Shown here piece by piece: positions 10,946 through 21,081 of a stretch of 64,000 bases of DNA; position 1 is the first letter of the stretch; every line of letters begins with the position of its first letter. The stretch is from Branchiostoma belcheri. Its lineage: Eukaryota > Chordata > Leptocardii > Amphioxiformes > Branchiostomatidae. The translations under genes and the position numbers were made by a program. Below the pieces are notes generated by a model that was given only the letters and a program-made list of their open reading frames with translations, was not told the origin of the DNA and did no database searches. The stretch covers positions 66,367 through 130,366 of the forward strand of contig NW_017803918.1 in assembly GCF_001625305.1 (NCBI RefSeq), read 5' to 3'.

Positions 10946-12360
10946 AACAGTTCATAACTTCGAACAAGCAGATTATGAGGGGTTGAACTCCAGACTCGTT
11001 GCTATGGACTGGGATGCCATATTGTCAGCGAACAGTTCAGACAAAAACGCTACAGCTGTGTCGTTCATGGAAATACTTACCAGCACTATTAAACTGTTTA
11101 TTCCCAGTAAAGAAATCACAGTCCGCCCGAGAGATCCACCCTGGATGACCTGTGAAATCAGACGCATGTTGCGGAAAAAGAAGCGAATTTACCAGAAGTA
11201 CAGAAAGACCAATAGCCTGAATTTGTTTAATGCATTTAAACGCATTCGTAACACTTGCACTAACTTGATTAGGAGAGCTAAGACAAACCATCGACATAGT
11301 CTGTGTCTAGATCTCAGTAACCCAACCACAAATCCAAAGAAGTGGTGGTCAATTTCCAAAGAAATTTTTCTCGGTAAAACTGACCGCACAATACCATCAT
11401 TAATCAACGATGGACGTGTTATATACGATGATAAGGCCAAAGCCAACATTTTTAACGAGTACTTTGCGTCACAAACATACAGTTGGTGCCTCTCTACCCC
11501 AAGTTGTGCCGAGAACTGAAACTACTCTTGAGTGTATTACATGTGTCATGTTCTCCTTCTGACGTGTATCAAATCCTGTGCAACCTCGATATGAACAAGG
11601 CCACAGGACCCGATGGCATAGGTAATAGGCTTCTCAAACACATTGCCCCATCACTGGCTGGGCCATTATCTTAGCTGTTTGAATTCAATTTATTAGTTTA
11701 AGGCGGCTGTTTTCCAGCAATTTGGAAAGAAAGGCGATAAACAAACCAAGGCAAACTTACAGGCGTATTTCTCTTCTATGTTGTATATCTAAAGTATTTG
11801 AAAGAATTGTTTACATGCCGTTGTCTTTCTACCTGCATGAAAACAAGCTGCTTACAGATCGTAACTCTGGGTTCTCTCCCGGGGACTCTACTATAAATTC
11901 ATTGGCGTATCTCACTTATAATGTGCACCTTGCACTTGACCAAGGATTTGATACACGTGCTATTTTTTTGGACATATCTAAAGCTTTTGACAAAGTTTGG
12001 CACGGGGGGTTAATTTTTAAGTTAAAACAACTTGGAATAGTTGGATCTCTTCTAGACTGGATTGAGTCTTATCTGTATGATCGAAAGCAACGTGTCGTGA
12101 TCAACGGCACCTGTTCTGAGTGGCACAGGGCTCTATTTTAGGCCCATTACTCTTCCTTGTTTTTATTAATGATTTAATTGACGATTTGGTAACAGACGGT
12201 CGCCTATTTGCAGACGATACTTCACTGACTGAAGTTGTTAAAGACCCAGTTATTTCAGCTGATAGGCTAAATCATGATATGAAATAGTGGGAAACTGGTC
12301 AGACCAATGGCTGGTAACTTTCAACCCACTCAAAGCTAAACTGATTACATTTTCACCAGG
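10946..12360 (+). pseudogene. LINE fragment B: linker plus reverse transcriptase
   Basis: Begins within the endonuclease-reverse transcriptase linker (PRDPPWMTCEIRRMLRKKKR, with the PW and basic run typical of this region). It continues through LDMNKATGPDGIGNRLLK, RRISLLCCISKVFERIV, motif A (FLDISKAFDKVWH), motif B (partly lost, SILGPLLFLVFINDL) and motif C (FADDTSL). Several stops and frameshifts occur at 11519, around 11673, 12141 and after 12283. The 3' end is cut at about 12360 where BEL/Pao sequence begins. It is a Jockey/CR1-like fragment of a different family from fragment A, since this one has upstream domains where A already has its C-terminus. Confidence 0.8.
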
Positions 12361-12384
12361 GGCGAAGCTAGGAAAATAGTGGCT

Positions 12385-12826
12385 AGCTGCACGTTGATGG
12401 ATCCAACTGAAGGATACAAGAAGGCCAAAGAGAGCATAAGGAAGAGGTATGGGACACCATACAAAGTCAGCCAAGCGTACTCGGCACAAGTGGAAAAGTA
12501 GCCGGACGTTAAACCAGAGGACAAGCAGTCCTTAAAGAATTATGTGCTGTTTCTGAAAGAATGTCAGAACGCCATGCAAGGGGAGCAGCACCTGCAAGAG
12601 TTGAACCAATACGCCAATATTATTATTAAGTTACTGGTTGGAAAGCTACCCTTCAAGTTGAGAGAAAGATGGAGGAAGAGGTCTCATGACTTATTATAAC
12701 AACGACCAGTTAGCTTCGACGATTTTGCATACTTTGCGAAGTCAGAGGAAGACGTCCTCTCAAATGAGGTCTTTGGTGACCTGAACGCCAAAGAACGGGG
12801 ACAGAGTTTCAGCTTCAGGTGCTAAA
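12385..12826 (+). pseudogene. BEL/Pao retrotransposon gag-like fragment (DUF1759 type)
   Basis: The reading frame contains EGYKKAKESIRKRYGTPYKV, DVKPEDKQSLKNYVLFLKEC, LPFKLRERWRKR and DFAYFAKSEEDVLSNEVFG. Together these form the recognisable core of the DUF1759 gag-like domain of BEL/Pao LTR retrotransposons. In-frame stops at 12499-12501 and 12697-12699 make it non-functional. No LTR, protease or reverse transcriptase follows here. A BEL/Pao integrase lies 9 kb downstream, but the intervening PTEN exons argue that it is a separate insertion. Confidence 0.75.
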
Positions 12827-12827
12827 G

Positions 12828-13000
12828 AGGATGTCATCCATATAATCAAATTAAGCCACACCAAGTAATTCTTATGGAAACCCTAAATCTAATGCGAGAG
12901 TGTGAAAAAAAAAACAAGGGCCAAAAAAGATGCCTAGATTTGAAATATATTAGGGGACGACAAATGATAGGAAACAAATTGAATGAGATGACACAGTGTA
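12828..13000 (-). repeat. Dispersed repeat, copy A (pair with 50660-50835)
   Basis: The reverse complement of this tract matches 50660-50835 over about 170 bp, including CTCGCATTAGATTTRG, a T-rich run and TCTAGGCATCTT. The first few bases (GTCATCCATATAATYAAATY) also recur near 21425. It is non-coding, of unknown family. Confidence 0.6.
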
Positions 13001-13273
13001 ACCACTAGCAAGTATTTTTCTAAGTCATGAAAACGTCAATAAATCAGTGGAACAGCAGTTGTCCTGCCCTGTTTCTTTCCTTTCATCACATCTTCCAGTC
13101 TTGCGATTTGCGTCGCTGTCATGACTCTTTGGTCATACATGTAGTTACAGGAAGTAATATTTCTTGTTTTCTTTGAACAGGTCAAAGTCAATCGACGCAT
13201 GGACGTCACCATATAAGCCACTCTTTGTGGTCTTAGGTAATAACAGAAAATGTGACCCCTTGTTCCTCCACAG

Positions 13274-13430
13274 TTCCAGTTAACGCCTTCGAAGACCACA
13301 ACCCCCCAAACGGGAGCTTATCAATCCATTCTGCAACGACCTTGACGATTGGTTAGCAGATGGCGAGGACAATGTCGCTGCAGAGCACTCTAAGACAGGG
13401 AAGGTGTTCACAGGCTTGTTTGTTTACTAG
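13274..13430 (+). pseudogene. PTEN: PTEN-like phosphatase exon with destroyed P-loop
   Basis: The acceptor CACAG ends at 13273. The exon opens with a V codon split in phase 1, as in human exon 5, followed by FEDHNPP, which carries the general-acid Asp of the WPD-type loop. After a one-base shift in the C run at 13301-13306 it continues with ELINPFCNDLDDWLADGEDN and VAAEHSKTGKVFTG. In PTEN the last ten residues are HCKAGKGRTG, so C124 is Ser, A126 is Thr, G129 is Val and R130 is Phe. TAG at 13428 ends the frame where the family continues with the helix after the P-loop. Confidence 0.8.
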
Positions 13431-14061
13431 CTGGTGATCGCTCAGATTGATACAGGCGACACCTTATATTTGCATCAGCGATTTGTCAGTGAATTTTACC
13501 TCTTTAACAGGGTTAGTCCAATGACCTCAAGAGAGTCCACACAATTTGTTACCAGTGGCACTGTAGCCAATTGAAAGAACCACAAACACATGAACATTGG
13601 TACATGTATTATACACAAATGAATACAGTTTTCCAGTCATATTTACAAACTCAGAAGAAACAGGGCTAAATTTCCAAATTAACTTACAAACATTTCACCT
13701 TCATACCAAGGAGGTTTGAAAGAGATAGTCTGGGGCTAAAGCTTGCGCAAAAAAAAGGAATAAAAGACAAAGGGGATAGAGCATATGACAATAGAGGAAG
13801 GGTGATAATGAATGCATAACAATGGCTCTATGCAGATTTGATAACGATGAAAAACTGAACTGTATCCAAGGAGGTAATAACTAGGAATGCAAGCAATCGA
13901 ACATGTGACCTTTAATTTTCGTGTCTGCTTACCTTGCCCACTCCACCTTTCAATGACTCCCTTTTGTATTTGATTCAATTGTTGTTCTTATTGTTAGATT
14001 TTAGTGACAATTGGTGCAAATATATGTAATGAGTTTGTTCTGATTGTTTTTCTCCTCCCAG

Positions 14062-14158
14062 GGTGCAAAGAGGGAATCAGAGGATTTATTTTGTGTTACC
14101 TCAACCGCTACCAGTGTGTGGGGACATCAGAATAGAAGTTAACAAGATGATGAAGAGG
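14062..14158 (+). pseudogene. PTEN: PTEN-like C2-domain exon
   Basis: After acceptor CTCCCAG the exon reads RIYFVLPQPLPVCGDIRIE and NKMMKR, ending AGG before donor GTAGGA. This matches the PTEN C2 segment YFEFPQPLPVCGDIKVE through NKMLKK, including its phase-0 end. Four residues (FHKQ in PTEN) are missing in this first unit but present as FHKP in the duplicated units downstream. The FHKP-bearing form is therefore the older one. Confidence 0.8.
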
Positions 14159-14418
14159 GTAGGACATGGTTACCATAGTTACCATGGTTACCATGGAGAC
14201 ATCAAAATAGAACTGTTTCACAAACCTAACAAGATGATGAAGAGGGTAGAACATGGCTATGATAGTTACCATGGTTACCATGGAGACATCAGAATAGAAC
14301 TGTATCACAAACCTAACAAGATGATGAAGAGGGTAGGTCATGGTTACCATAGTAACGTTACTTACCATGGAAACATCAGAACAGAACTCTTTCACCAGCA
14401 ACAAAAGTTGAGGCAGTG
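14123..14418 (+). repeat. In-frame tandem repeat of the PTEN C2 exon end
   Basis: Units start at 14123 (75 bp), 14198 (87 bp), 14285 (87 bp) and 14372 (partial). Each carries GDIRIELFHKPNKMMKRVGH followed by a Tyr/His/Gly-rich spacer. Unit lengths are multiples of three and the frame opened at 14062 stays open through all units to the stop at 14417-14419. The spacer DNA is built from GTTACCATAGTTACCATGG-type overlapping palindromes and includes the exon's original splice donor. Confidence 0.85.
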
Positions 14419-14630
14419 AAAGCTGTAAAATTTCACTAAGATTGAGTGTGCCTATTTGTTTAGGGCATTTTGAGAATGAAATTTGCCAGGATTTATATCT
14501 TTGGTGTGATATTGTAAGCGGAAAGACAGCTCATTCTGCACCAATGCTCTACATGTTTATAGCTATATAATAGTCTCCACATGTGGCAAACAAAACGAGG
14601 AAAGTCTGAAATGTTTCCGTGTCTCTCCAG

Positions 14631-14666
14631 GACAAAGTGTGCAACTTCTGGTTCAACACCTTTTTC
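14631..14666 (+). pseudogene. PTEN: PTEN-like C2 micro-exon
   Basis: Acceptor CTCCAG ends at 14630. The exon reads DKVCNFWFNTFF, against DKMFHFWVNTFF in human PTEN, starting in phase 0 as in human exon 8. A GTTAGA donor directly after TTC would join in phase 0 to the exon at 16133. If not spliced there, TAA at 14682 ends the frame. Confidence 0.7.
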
Positions 14667-14699
14667 GTTAGAGAAGGGACATAACGGAGCTCAGGAACA

Positions 14700-16132
14700 G
14701 AGAAATCCCGCATTTACAGACCTGCAACGTCATGGAGAAAGTTTGCTCATGTGTTTGTTTGTTTTTTTGGCTGTGGGCAATGTAGAGGGAGTAACATAAG
14801 ATGTCACGCCTTCTCAGGGCGCCTTCTAAGTTTCAGATATGTATGTCCTTTTTTAAGGGTTAAGAATCAATGTTTTGTTTCCTTTTAAGGTTGGTTTACG
14901 TTTACACAGAAATAGAAAATACAGCCTTCTTGCTCAATACTGTAAATTCATTTACTTCTGCGGTGGTTATATTTCGTAGTAGGAGAAAAAAGGACGTTTT
15001 TGTGAGGATTTTGATTCGCGGTTGAACCAATTCTGTAGTACAGTGTTTCCCAGGTCAACATTCAGCCAAGAATGTTATGAATAAAACCCATGACCTCTTG
15101 ATCTCTTGTCTGCTAGCCTAACTACTTGGCCATTGGCCACCACGATCATTTTTGCTCAATATAGGACGTCATATCATTAGTATGCAGTATAACCAAAAAG
15201 GCTTATATTACATTTAAGTAGGCAGTCTAGTTCCTTTCTCGTTATGATGGGTCGTTAAGGCCAAGGCTTCTTACACAAAACACAGCAATCAGCTTCGAAG
15301 CTTCAGGAAATTCCAGTAGGATTTAACGGCAAATATCAATACATAATGGCAGGTTAAATTGATAAGCCAGCCTCAGGAGCGAGCAATCAGAAGAGATTAT
15401 GATATGGGATGGAACGATGGAATTGTCTCCAGTACAGATCTAGAATAACTTCTTCGCTTCTACATCCGCACAAAAGCCGTGCAATTTCGTTTAAATCATG
15501 TTCATTTCTCGTGTAAAACTGGTGTACAGTTTCTGGGTGGCAAAGCAAGAAACATTCAGAGGAGATTATGTTTTATTTGTTATGATATGAGATGGAAAGA
15601 CGGGACCATCTTCAGTACAGATCTTGAATAACTTCTTGACTTCTTCACATGTGTAAAATGGGATGAAATATCATGCATTTCTCAATCAAAACGCGCAAAA
15701 AGGCAATTCTAGCGTTAATTCCTCGCTTAGAACGCGCGTAGATGTTTGTGTAATGGCACGCGGAGTACAATTTTAGGGCGGCAAAGCAAAAAATATTATT
15801 GATGAGGAAATCAGTTATTGGCATTAACTGCCATTTCTTTTCAACATTTTTTTTCAACATTTTGTACTTGAAGCATTTGGAATAGCCCTTAAACTAACTA
15901 TGTACCTTTATTTTGGGGGCCACCGATAAATAGCTAAAACCCGACAACCAAACAAAAACAAGCAACCATTTAAGGTCACCACGTCTGCCTCACAGATATC
16001 ATTATACTATGGGATACGGTTCATTCAACTTAGAACGCTAAACAAATTCAATTAAGAAAAAAATCCATTTTTACTGCATACAAATCTTTTGGGCTACCTT
16101 TTAAATTAACAAAACTTTTTTTTTCCTTCTAG
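14700..16132 (+). other. Intron of the PTEN-like locus
   Basis: No coding feature is supported. Two related stretches at about 15360-15500 and 15540-15700 share CAGAAGAGATTATGATATGG-like and TACAGATCTTGAATAACTTC-like text, so they form a diverged tandem duplication of roughly 180 bp. Confidence 0.4.
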
Positions 16133-16279
16133 GAGAAATGGGGTAGCAACGGTGGGTGTTGCGCTACAAACTTTATGACAGACAGACTAGCGCCGGGCTG
16201 TCGAACGGTGGTCCTGAGGCTGAGGAAAGACCAAATTGACAAGGACAAGAGCAACAAACTCTTTTTACCTAGCATCAAG
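16133..16279 (+). pseudogene. PTEN: PTEN-like exon, end of C2 domain
   Basis: This exon is 49 codons, phase 0 at both ends, with acceptor TTCTAG and donor GTCAGT. Its second half, VVLRLRKDQIDKDKSNKLFL PSIK, parallels PTEN [20 protein letters not shown] and the following YFSPNFK. The first half is diverged and Gly/Cys-rich. The frame is intact. The C-terminal tail exon was not found; an intact-ended transposon begins 86 bp downstream at 16366, inside the next intron. Confidence 0.75.
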
Positions 16280-16365
16280 GTCAGTGGTTTTTTCCTCTAT
16301 CCTTTGATATTTGCCTAAAAAAGAACAAGAAATAGTCATGACTTCAAGTACCAGAGTTTTTAACC

Positions 16366-16422
16366 AATACTCCCTATTCACGCCGCCGCGATCTTGGATC
16401 GAAAACGAGGCCGGGTGGGCAA
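16366..16422 (+). repeat. Left terminal inverted repeat
   Basis: 57 bp, matching the reverse complement of 21082-21138 at all but one position (G versus C after CCGCCGC). It lies just outside the start codon of the nuclease gene and must also carry that gene's promoter or 5' UTR. Confidence 0.85.
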
Positions 16423-16429
16423 ACAGAAA

Positions 16430-18757
16430 ATGGCCGCTCCCTCCGTTTCCACTACGTGGAGTAGAAACCTGGCGCGCGTGCCGCCACTAACTCAGCAAAT
16501 TGTTGATGACTGGGCCAATGAAACAGCCAAAATCCCAAGGGCGAAACAAACTAAGGGATACTCGAATTTTATCGAGGGGTACATTCATGACGTTGAAGGT
16601 ACGTGGCTTCGTTGTTGCTTCGCAGAAAAATCTTTAATGCATGCTAACTTGCACAGCTGCAGTTCCGGCACACATATGTCACACGCACGCCGCCGTGTTA
16701 CCTCTGAACAATGCTGACGTGATAGTAACACCAGGGCAGCAAGAAAACGAACTATTGTCCTTCTTTTGGGGGGGAAATCGGAGTAGTTGGAAACTACGCG
16801 ATCTTCCGCGTGTATCGCACATGGACGTAAAATTTTGCATATCGCCGGCAAAGCACTAATATTCCAAGCCGCTGTACACAGCTTGTTTTTTTTCGTCCTT
16901 TTTTCCAGAGATTTGTGCACATAATACATATTATATTCAGCTGGCAGAAAATACAGTAGTGAATAGTTACATAGAATATGTATTTATTGTAGCATGTTTT
17001 GGTGAATAAACTGCTGTAAATAACACACTGAATAAATTGCAAAAATATTTGAATTTTGCTTTATGCAGTGCAAGTCCAGGCTAAAGCCACTGACAGCTGC
17101 AAAATAAGAGCTAGAGCCTACCCCTCGATGAAGAAAAATGACCCTCCATACAGCCTGACGGTATGTAGAAATTTTGACTGCCTAAATGTTCTGTTGTTTG
17201 TTGACTTATGCAAGTTGTAATTTGTTGTTGTTAACATTTCTACTTATATTTGTTTATTGCACACTGCACAGTTGTTGTCCATCTGTCTTCAAGGATACAA
17301 CACAACACTCCTGGGTTGGAGTAAAACGTCCATGGGCGTGAGCATTCCTCCCTCAGTTGCACCTTTAGATATTTAAAAGGTAATGTCCAGATAAAGCAAA
17401 GTATTCTAACAACTTATAATCCAAGTCAGTATACTGGTGCACAAGAGATTGGATTTTAAAATATTCTGTCATTTGAGATATTATGCACTTTTTTGTAATA
17501 AAATACATTTTCATTGTGATGTGTTAAAGAGAAAAAAAGTACTTCTGTGTTTTAAATATCTCTGTTCTGATTCACAGGTGACTGTGGCACGTGATCCTGT
17601 GACTATCTAGGCCTCCAAGTGCGGCTGTAAGGCAGGGGAAGGGCACTGAAGACATCCCTCCCTCAGGCATGGCACATACCACAACGTACAGAAGGCCTAA
17701 ATGCCAAGCCGGTGGATTCCCTGCATATCAACAAAGTGAAACCTGTGCAGAAGGCTACTAAGCGGATACGTGTGGCGCAAGCCGGCGTCGTGCCCAACCT
17801 GTACTGCCCAGTGCCCCAACCCATAGCAAGCGCAGAATTCACCACATCGCTGATGGAGCAGCTAGGTGCTGCTAACAGTGACGTACAGATCCTGAAGGTC
17901 CTGCCCAAGTCTCCCAACCCTCCATCTGTCCCCAGCAAGTTTGGCGCGGTTCCCCATGGATCAGTCCTCTCCTACCAACAGAAACCACAACAAAAGAATG
18001 GAGATATCATCAATCACCCATGCAAACCTACATACCCGGCTTTCCCAGTACCACCACTACCATCTACATATCATCATGTCCCCAGTCAAACAGAACAAGA
18101 AGTCTACCTTGGCTTACACCTCACACTGTCACAGGCACACGAGGTGGAGGAAAACACGAGAGACCAAAGTCACAACAAGATATGGCACGATGTCCGGAAA
18201 CACAGACTAACATCCTCCATCTTCAAGCAGGTGTGTTCCAGGAAGAAGGACCATTCCAGTCTGGCTCAAAGATTCCTGTCAGCCAAAAACATACAAACAG
18301 CTGCAATGAAGTTCGGAATTGAACATGAGCCAGAAGCCGCCAAACTCTACGCTGAAGTGACAGGTAATAATGTCTACCTGAGCGGGTTTGCGATAAACCC
18401 CTCAGCCCCACACCTCGGAGCATCGCCAGACAGGAGGTGTACGAGCATAATGCTACAGATCCACATGGTCTGCTAGAAATCAAATGTCCAGACAAACACA
18501 CATTTAAGGAATGCGATTACCTTAAGAAGAACAACAACGATGGCACGTACAAACTTAAGACAATCCATGCTTACTACTACCAGATGATGGGGCAGATGGC
18601 CTTGACTGGAATAAAGTGGTGTGACTTCCTTGTGAAGTGTAAGGATAACTATCACTTAGAGCGGGTCAGGTATGACGAGGAGGAGTGGGTTAGAATGAAA
18701 ACTGCTCTTGATGTTTTCTACTTTAAGTACTTCCTCCCACTGATATGCAGTAAGTGA
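16430..18757 (+). pseudogene. SWIM / YqaJ-like nuclease gene of the transposon, frameshifted
   Basis: Transposon-borne protein with a PD-(D/E)XK (YqaJ viral recombinase) nuclease domain. Exon 1 is 16430-16598 (start MAAPSVSTTW). Exon 2 is 17069-17160 (AYPSMKKNDPPYSLT). Exon 3 begins at 17578. Exon 1 to 2 joins in phase 1 and exon 2 to 3 in phase 0. Exon 3 opens with a SWIM-type zinc motif (CGCKAGEGH) in which the next Cys position is TGA (17647), after an earlier TAG (17608). The frame then changes at about 17650-17660. The nuclease core shows HDVRKHRLTSS, GIEHEPEAAKLY, GASPD (metal-binding Asp), LLEIKCP (Glu-x-Lys) and YYQMMGQM, with a one-base indel near 18435 between the Asp and the Glu-Lys. 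All catalytic residues survive, so decay is recent or partly due to assembly. Confidence 0.8.
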
Positions 18758-19592
18758 GTAGTTTTGTGGTCCCTTCAACTTTCACCAGGGAAGTCATACC
18801 ATTTTATTCCAGTCATGACCAGTTGTCCCTTTACATGTCTTCCTCATGTTCTATTATGAAATGTGCAGGCGCGGAGGTGAGCGGCAGCAAACACGAGAGC
18901 TCCCGAGTATTTTCCCATTTTTACGTCTTATTGTACTAATTTGCTTGGATTTTTGTCCTAGATTAGCCCACAAGTAATACTTGAACGTATTGTGGACTTG
19001 TAAAACCGATAAATGGTGGCATTTTTAGATTTTGAATCAATTTTTACTGTCTTGTTAACCGCCACGTACCGAGTGGGGAGGGCGACGAGTACGAGTAACG
19101 TATCTGTGTGGGGAGGACAACCGTATACTAGTATAGATTGTAATCTAGGAATCATAGAACGACGTGTCGTTACACTAGTAACTTAGACAACAGATTTTCG
19201 TAGTGATATATTTGGAAGGTCTTTGTATAATTTGTAAGGGACTTGATCCACTTGAACATATATTTGGCGTCGCGTCTCGGGCGCCAACACTGATAGACGT
19301 ATTTGCATATGAATAGTGTATAGCGTGGGAGGGCGATCCGCATCTGTATGTGAATATTTGGCCTAACATTACTTGTGAAACACACTTGGTGATCAATAAT
19401 TACAGATACAGTAGTTGGTACTGATATTTGTTGTTAGTCTTTGGTACGTACTGTATATTTTTGTGGCAGTTGTATGATTTGAGCATGTCGGCGACGCGTC
19501 CGACCGCCGTTTGGTAAACAAATTTACATATGTATTCAGAACCTAGCCGGGCTAATTAAATTAGACAAGCACATCTGTAGTAATCTTGTACG
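18758..19592. other. Transposon centre with no recognisable coding
   Basis: This is where the rest of the minus-strand transposase, with its DDE catalytic core, should lie. Neither strand shows it. The sequence has moderate GC and no repeats, and its short open frames have no domain. It was probably replaced after internal deletion. Confidence 0.5.
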
Positions 19593-19918
19593 GTAATCCC
19601 GCTAAGGAATAACAGGAGCGGTGACAGCTCTAGGGTCCCGCTAAGGAATTCCGGAATAACAGGAGCGGTGACAGAGGGTCCCGCTAAGGAATAACAGGAG
19701 CGGTGACAGCTCTAGGGTCCCGCTAAGGAATAACAGGAGCGGTGACAGCTCTAGGGTCCCGCTAAGGAATTCCGGAATAACAGGAGCGGTGACAGAGGGT
19801 CCCGCTAAGGAATAACAGGAGCGGTGACAGAGGGTCCCGCTAAGGAATAACAGGAGCGGTGACTGGGTCCCGCTAAAGGAATTCCGGAATAACAGGAGCG
19901 GTGACTGGGTCCCGCGGT
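19593..19918. repeat. Minisatellite inside the transposon
   Basis: About nine units of 33-48 bp built on CCCGCTAAGGAATAACAGG and AGCGGTGACAG. Units alternate between a short form and a longer form with an extra TCCGGAAT insertion, and between ctctaGGGT and aGGGT junctions, so the array has a higher-order pattern. It runs into the 20 N gap at 19922. Confidence 0.85.
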
Positions 19919-19921
19919 TAT

Positions 19922-19941
19922 NNNNNNNNNNNNNNNNNNNN
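19922..19941. other. Assembly gap (20 N)
   Basis: Unknown bases separate the minisatellite from the third exon of the THAP gene. The real length may differ, and missing transposase sequence could lie here. Confidence 0.95.
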
Positions 19942-21045
19942 CTTCCTTGACCCGTGCCTGAAGCCTCTCAATCTCAGCATGGGCATCTCTCAGTTGTTCA
20001 TCTTTCGATGGAGGTAGGTAGTCATGTTCGGCTGATGGTGCAGGAACTGATCCACTGGAACCATTGTCAGTCAGGTCCCCTGCATCACTGGAACAACCTG
20101 GGGCTGGATTCACACTAAAATATAAATGAAAAACATGCCATCGCCATTTCATTGTGGATTGCATATAGTTGTAATGCTGTTTGTTTAATACATTTCATTG
20201 TCCATAATTATCAATGTTGTATGAGTAAATAGCTTTTATTATTGTTGGGCACATAAGAACAACACAGGTTAAAAGAAACAATATAATTTTTACTCATTTA
20301 AACGCCTCCTTGGACCACGACGCTTAGTGGTAGTTTTAGTCCAGTCAAAGATGGAAGGTGCAGCTCCAGCCTTCAGCTTCCTAAGGCCAATGAGTGTCCG
20401 GGTGAAGTCTTCTGCTGGAAAGTGGGCTGAGCACACTCGTGTACTATCAGACAACTAAAATTGATGAAGGGAAACATACATTTTGCTTTAACGATAATGC
20501 TTTATTGTGATTACCTATGTGTGTGTATTACACACTTCTCAGGGTTTTGTTCTCTTTTTTTTATACATCGAATAATATATTGTAACCTTATTAGCAGCTG
20601 ATAATTGGTAAAAGTATAAACAACATGTAAATTTATATACATCAGATTATGTACACGAACGCTAGCGACAAGTAAACATTCCGATCATTTTCCACACAGA
20701 AAACAGCGACAACAAACCAAGATAACCACAGTTTTAAAGCAAAAGTCCTTTGCATTTACTTACTCCAAGTCAACCGATTACATAGTGCATGTAAGGTACG
20801 GAAAACATGGAAGTACAACATCGAATCAAGGTGCGCCCCCCACCCCCTACACGAACGCTAGCTACAAGTAAACAATCCGAGCGTTCACATACCTGGAAAT
20901 CTTTGCCGATATCACGCCTTATCTTCACAATCCAAGCTTTGCGTTGCGTACTATCTTTTGGAAACCGATGAAAACTCAGTTTTTTCTCTGGATCGTAACG
21001 AGAATCGTTTGTGCAACTCGGCACACAACAGTGGAATTTCCCCAT
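19942..21045 (-). CDS. THAP-domain protein of the transposon, truncated
   Basis: DNA-binding part of a transposase-type protein. Exon 1, 20893-21045, starts MGKFHCCVPSCTND and contains the C-x4-C pair of the THAP C2-CH zinc finger and FHRFPKD. Exon 2, 20294-20454, has the CSAHF pair (C-x2-H), EDF and the conserved A-P-S-IF end of the domain. Exon 3, 19942-20114, is acidic/Ser-rich and then forms a short coiled coil (DEQLRDAHAEIERLQARVKE) before the gap. Exon 2 ends GA before donor GTAAAA and exon 3 supplies the third base, so phases fit (0, then 2). THAP plus coiled coil normally precedes a helix-turn-helix and a DDE_Tnp_4 catalytic core. Those are missing beyond the gap. The frame is intact in all three exons. 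Confidence 0.82.
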
Positions 21046-21081
21046 TGTGTTCGGCCGAGGTCTGGTATGCGTCTAATACGC

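Larger units (their letters stand above)
13274..16279 (+). pseudogene. PTEN: PTEN-like phosphatase locus, decayed
   Basis: Four to five exons match PTEN (phosphatidylinositol-3,4,5-trisphosphate 3-phosphatase). They are 13274-13430 (end of WPD loop to P-loop), 14062-14158 (C2 domain, PQPLPVCGDIRIE), 14631-14666 (DKVCNFWFNTFF) and 16133-16279 (to KLFLPSIK). Where comparable, phases agree with human PTEN: exon start in phase 1 before the phosphatase segment, phase 0 before DK and phase 0 after SIK. Loss of function is visible: the P-loop reads HSKTGKVFTG in place of HCKAGKGRTG, removing catalytic Cys and Arg. There is a one-base excess in a C run near 13301-13306 and a TAG at 13428-13430. Exons for the N-terminus, most of the segment between phosphatase and C2, and the tail were not found. 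It could be a pseudogene or a heavily diverged duplicate; a working PTEN elsewhere is assumed, not shown. Confidence 0.8.

Noticed and set aside
13140-13240. Possible upstream PTEN exon after TTTGAACAG
   Set aside because: The reading (SIDAWTSPYKPLFVV) does not match PTEN exon 3 or 4, and the frame is not supported.
14108-14404. Minus-strand open frame across the PTEN repeat
   Set aside because: Shadow of the plus-strand repeat; the plus frame matches PTEN and has splice signals.
17621-17650. CGCKAGEGH resembling the phosphatase P-loop HCKAGKGR
   Set aside because: It lies inside the transposon nuclease gene, where a SWIM zinc motif is expected, and no other phosphatase residues flank it.
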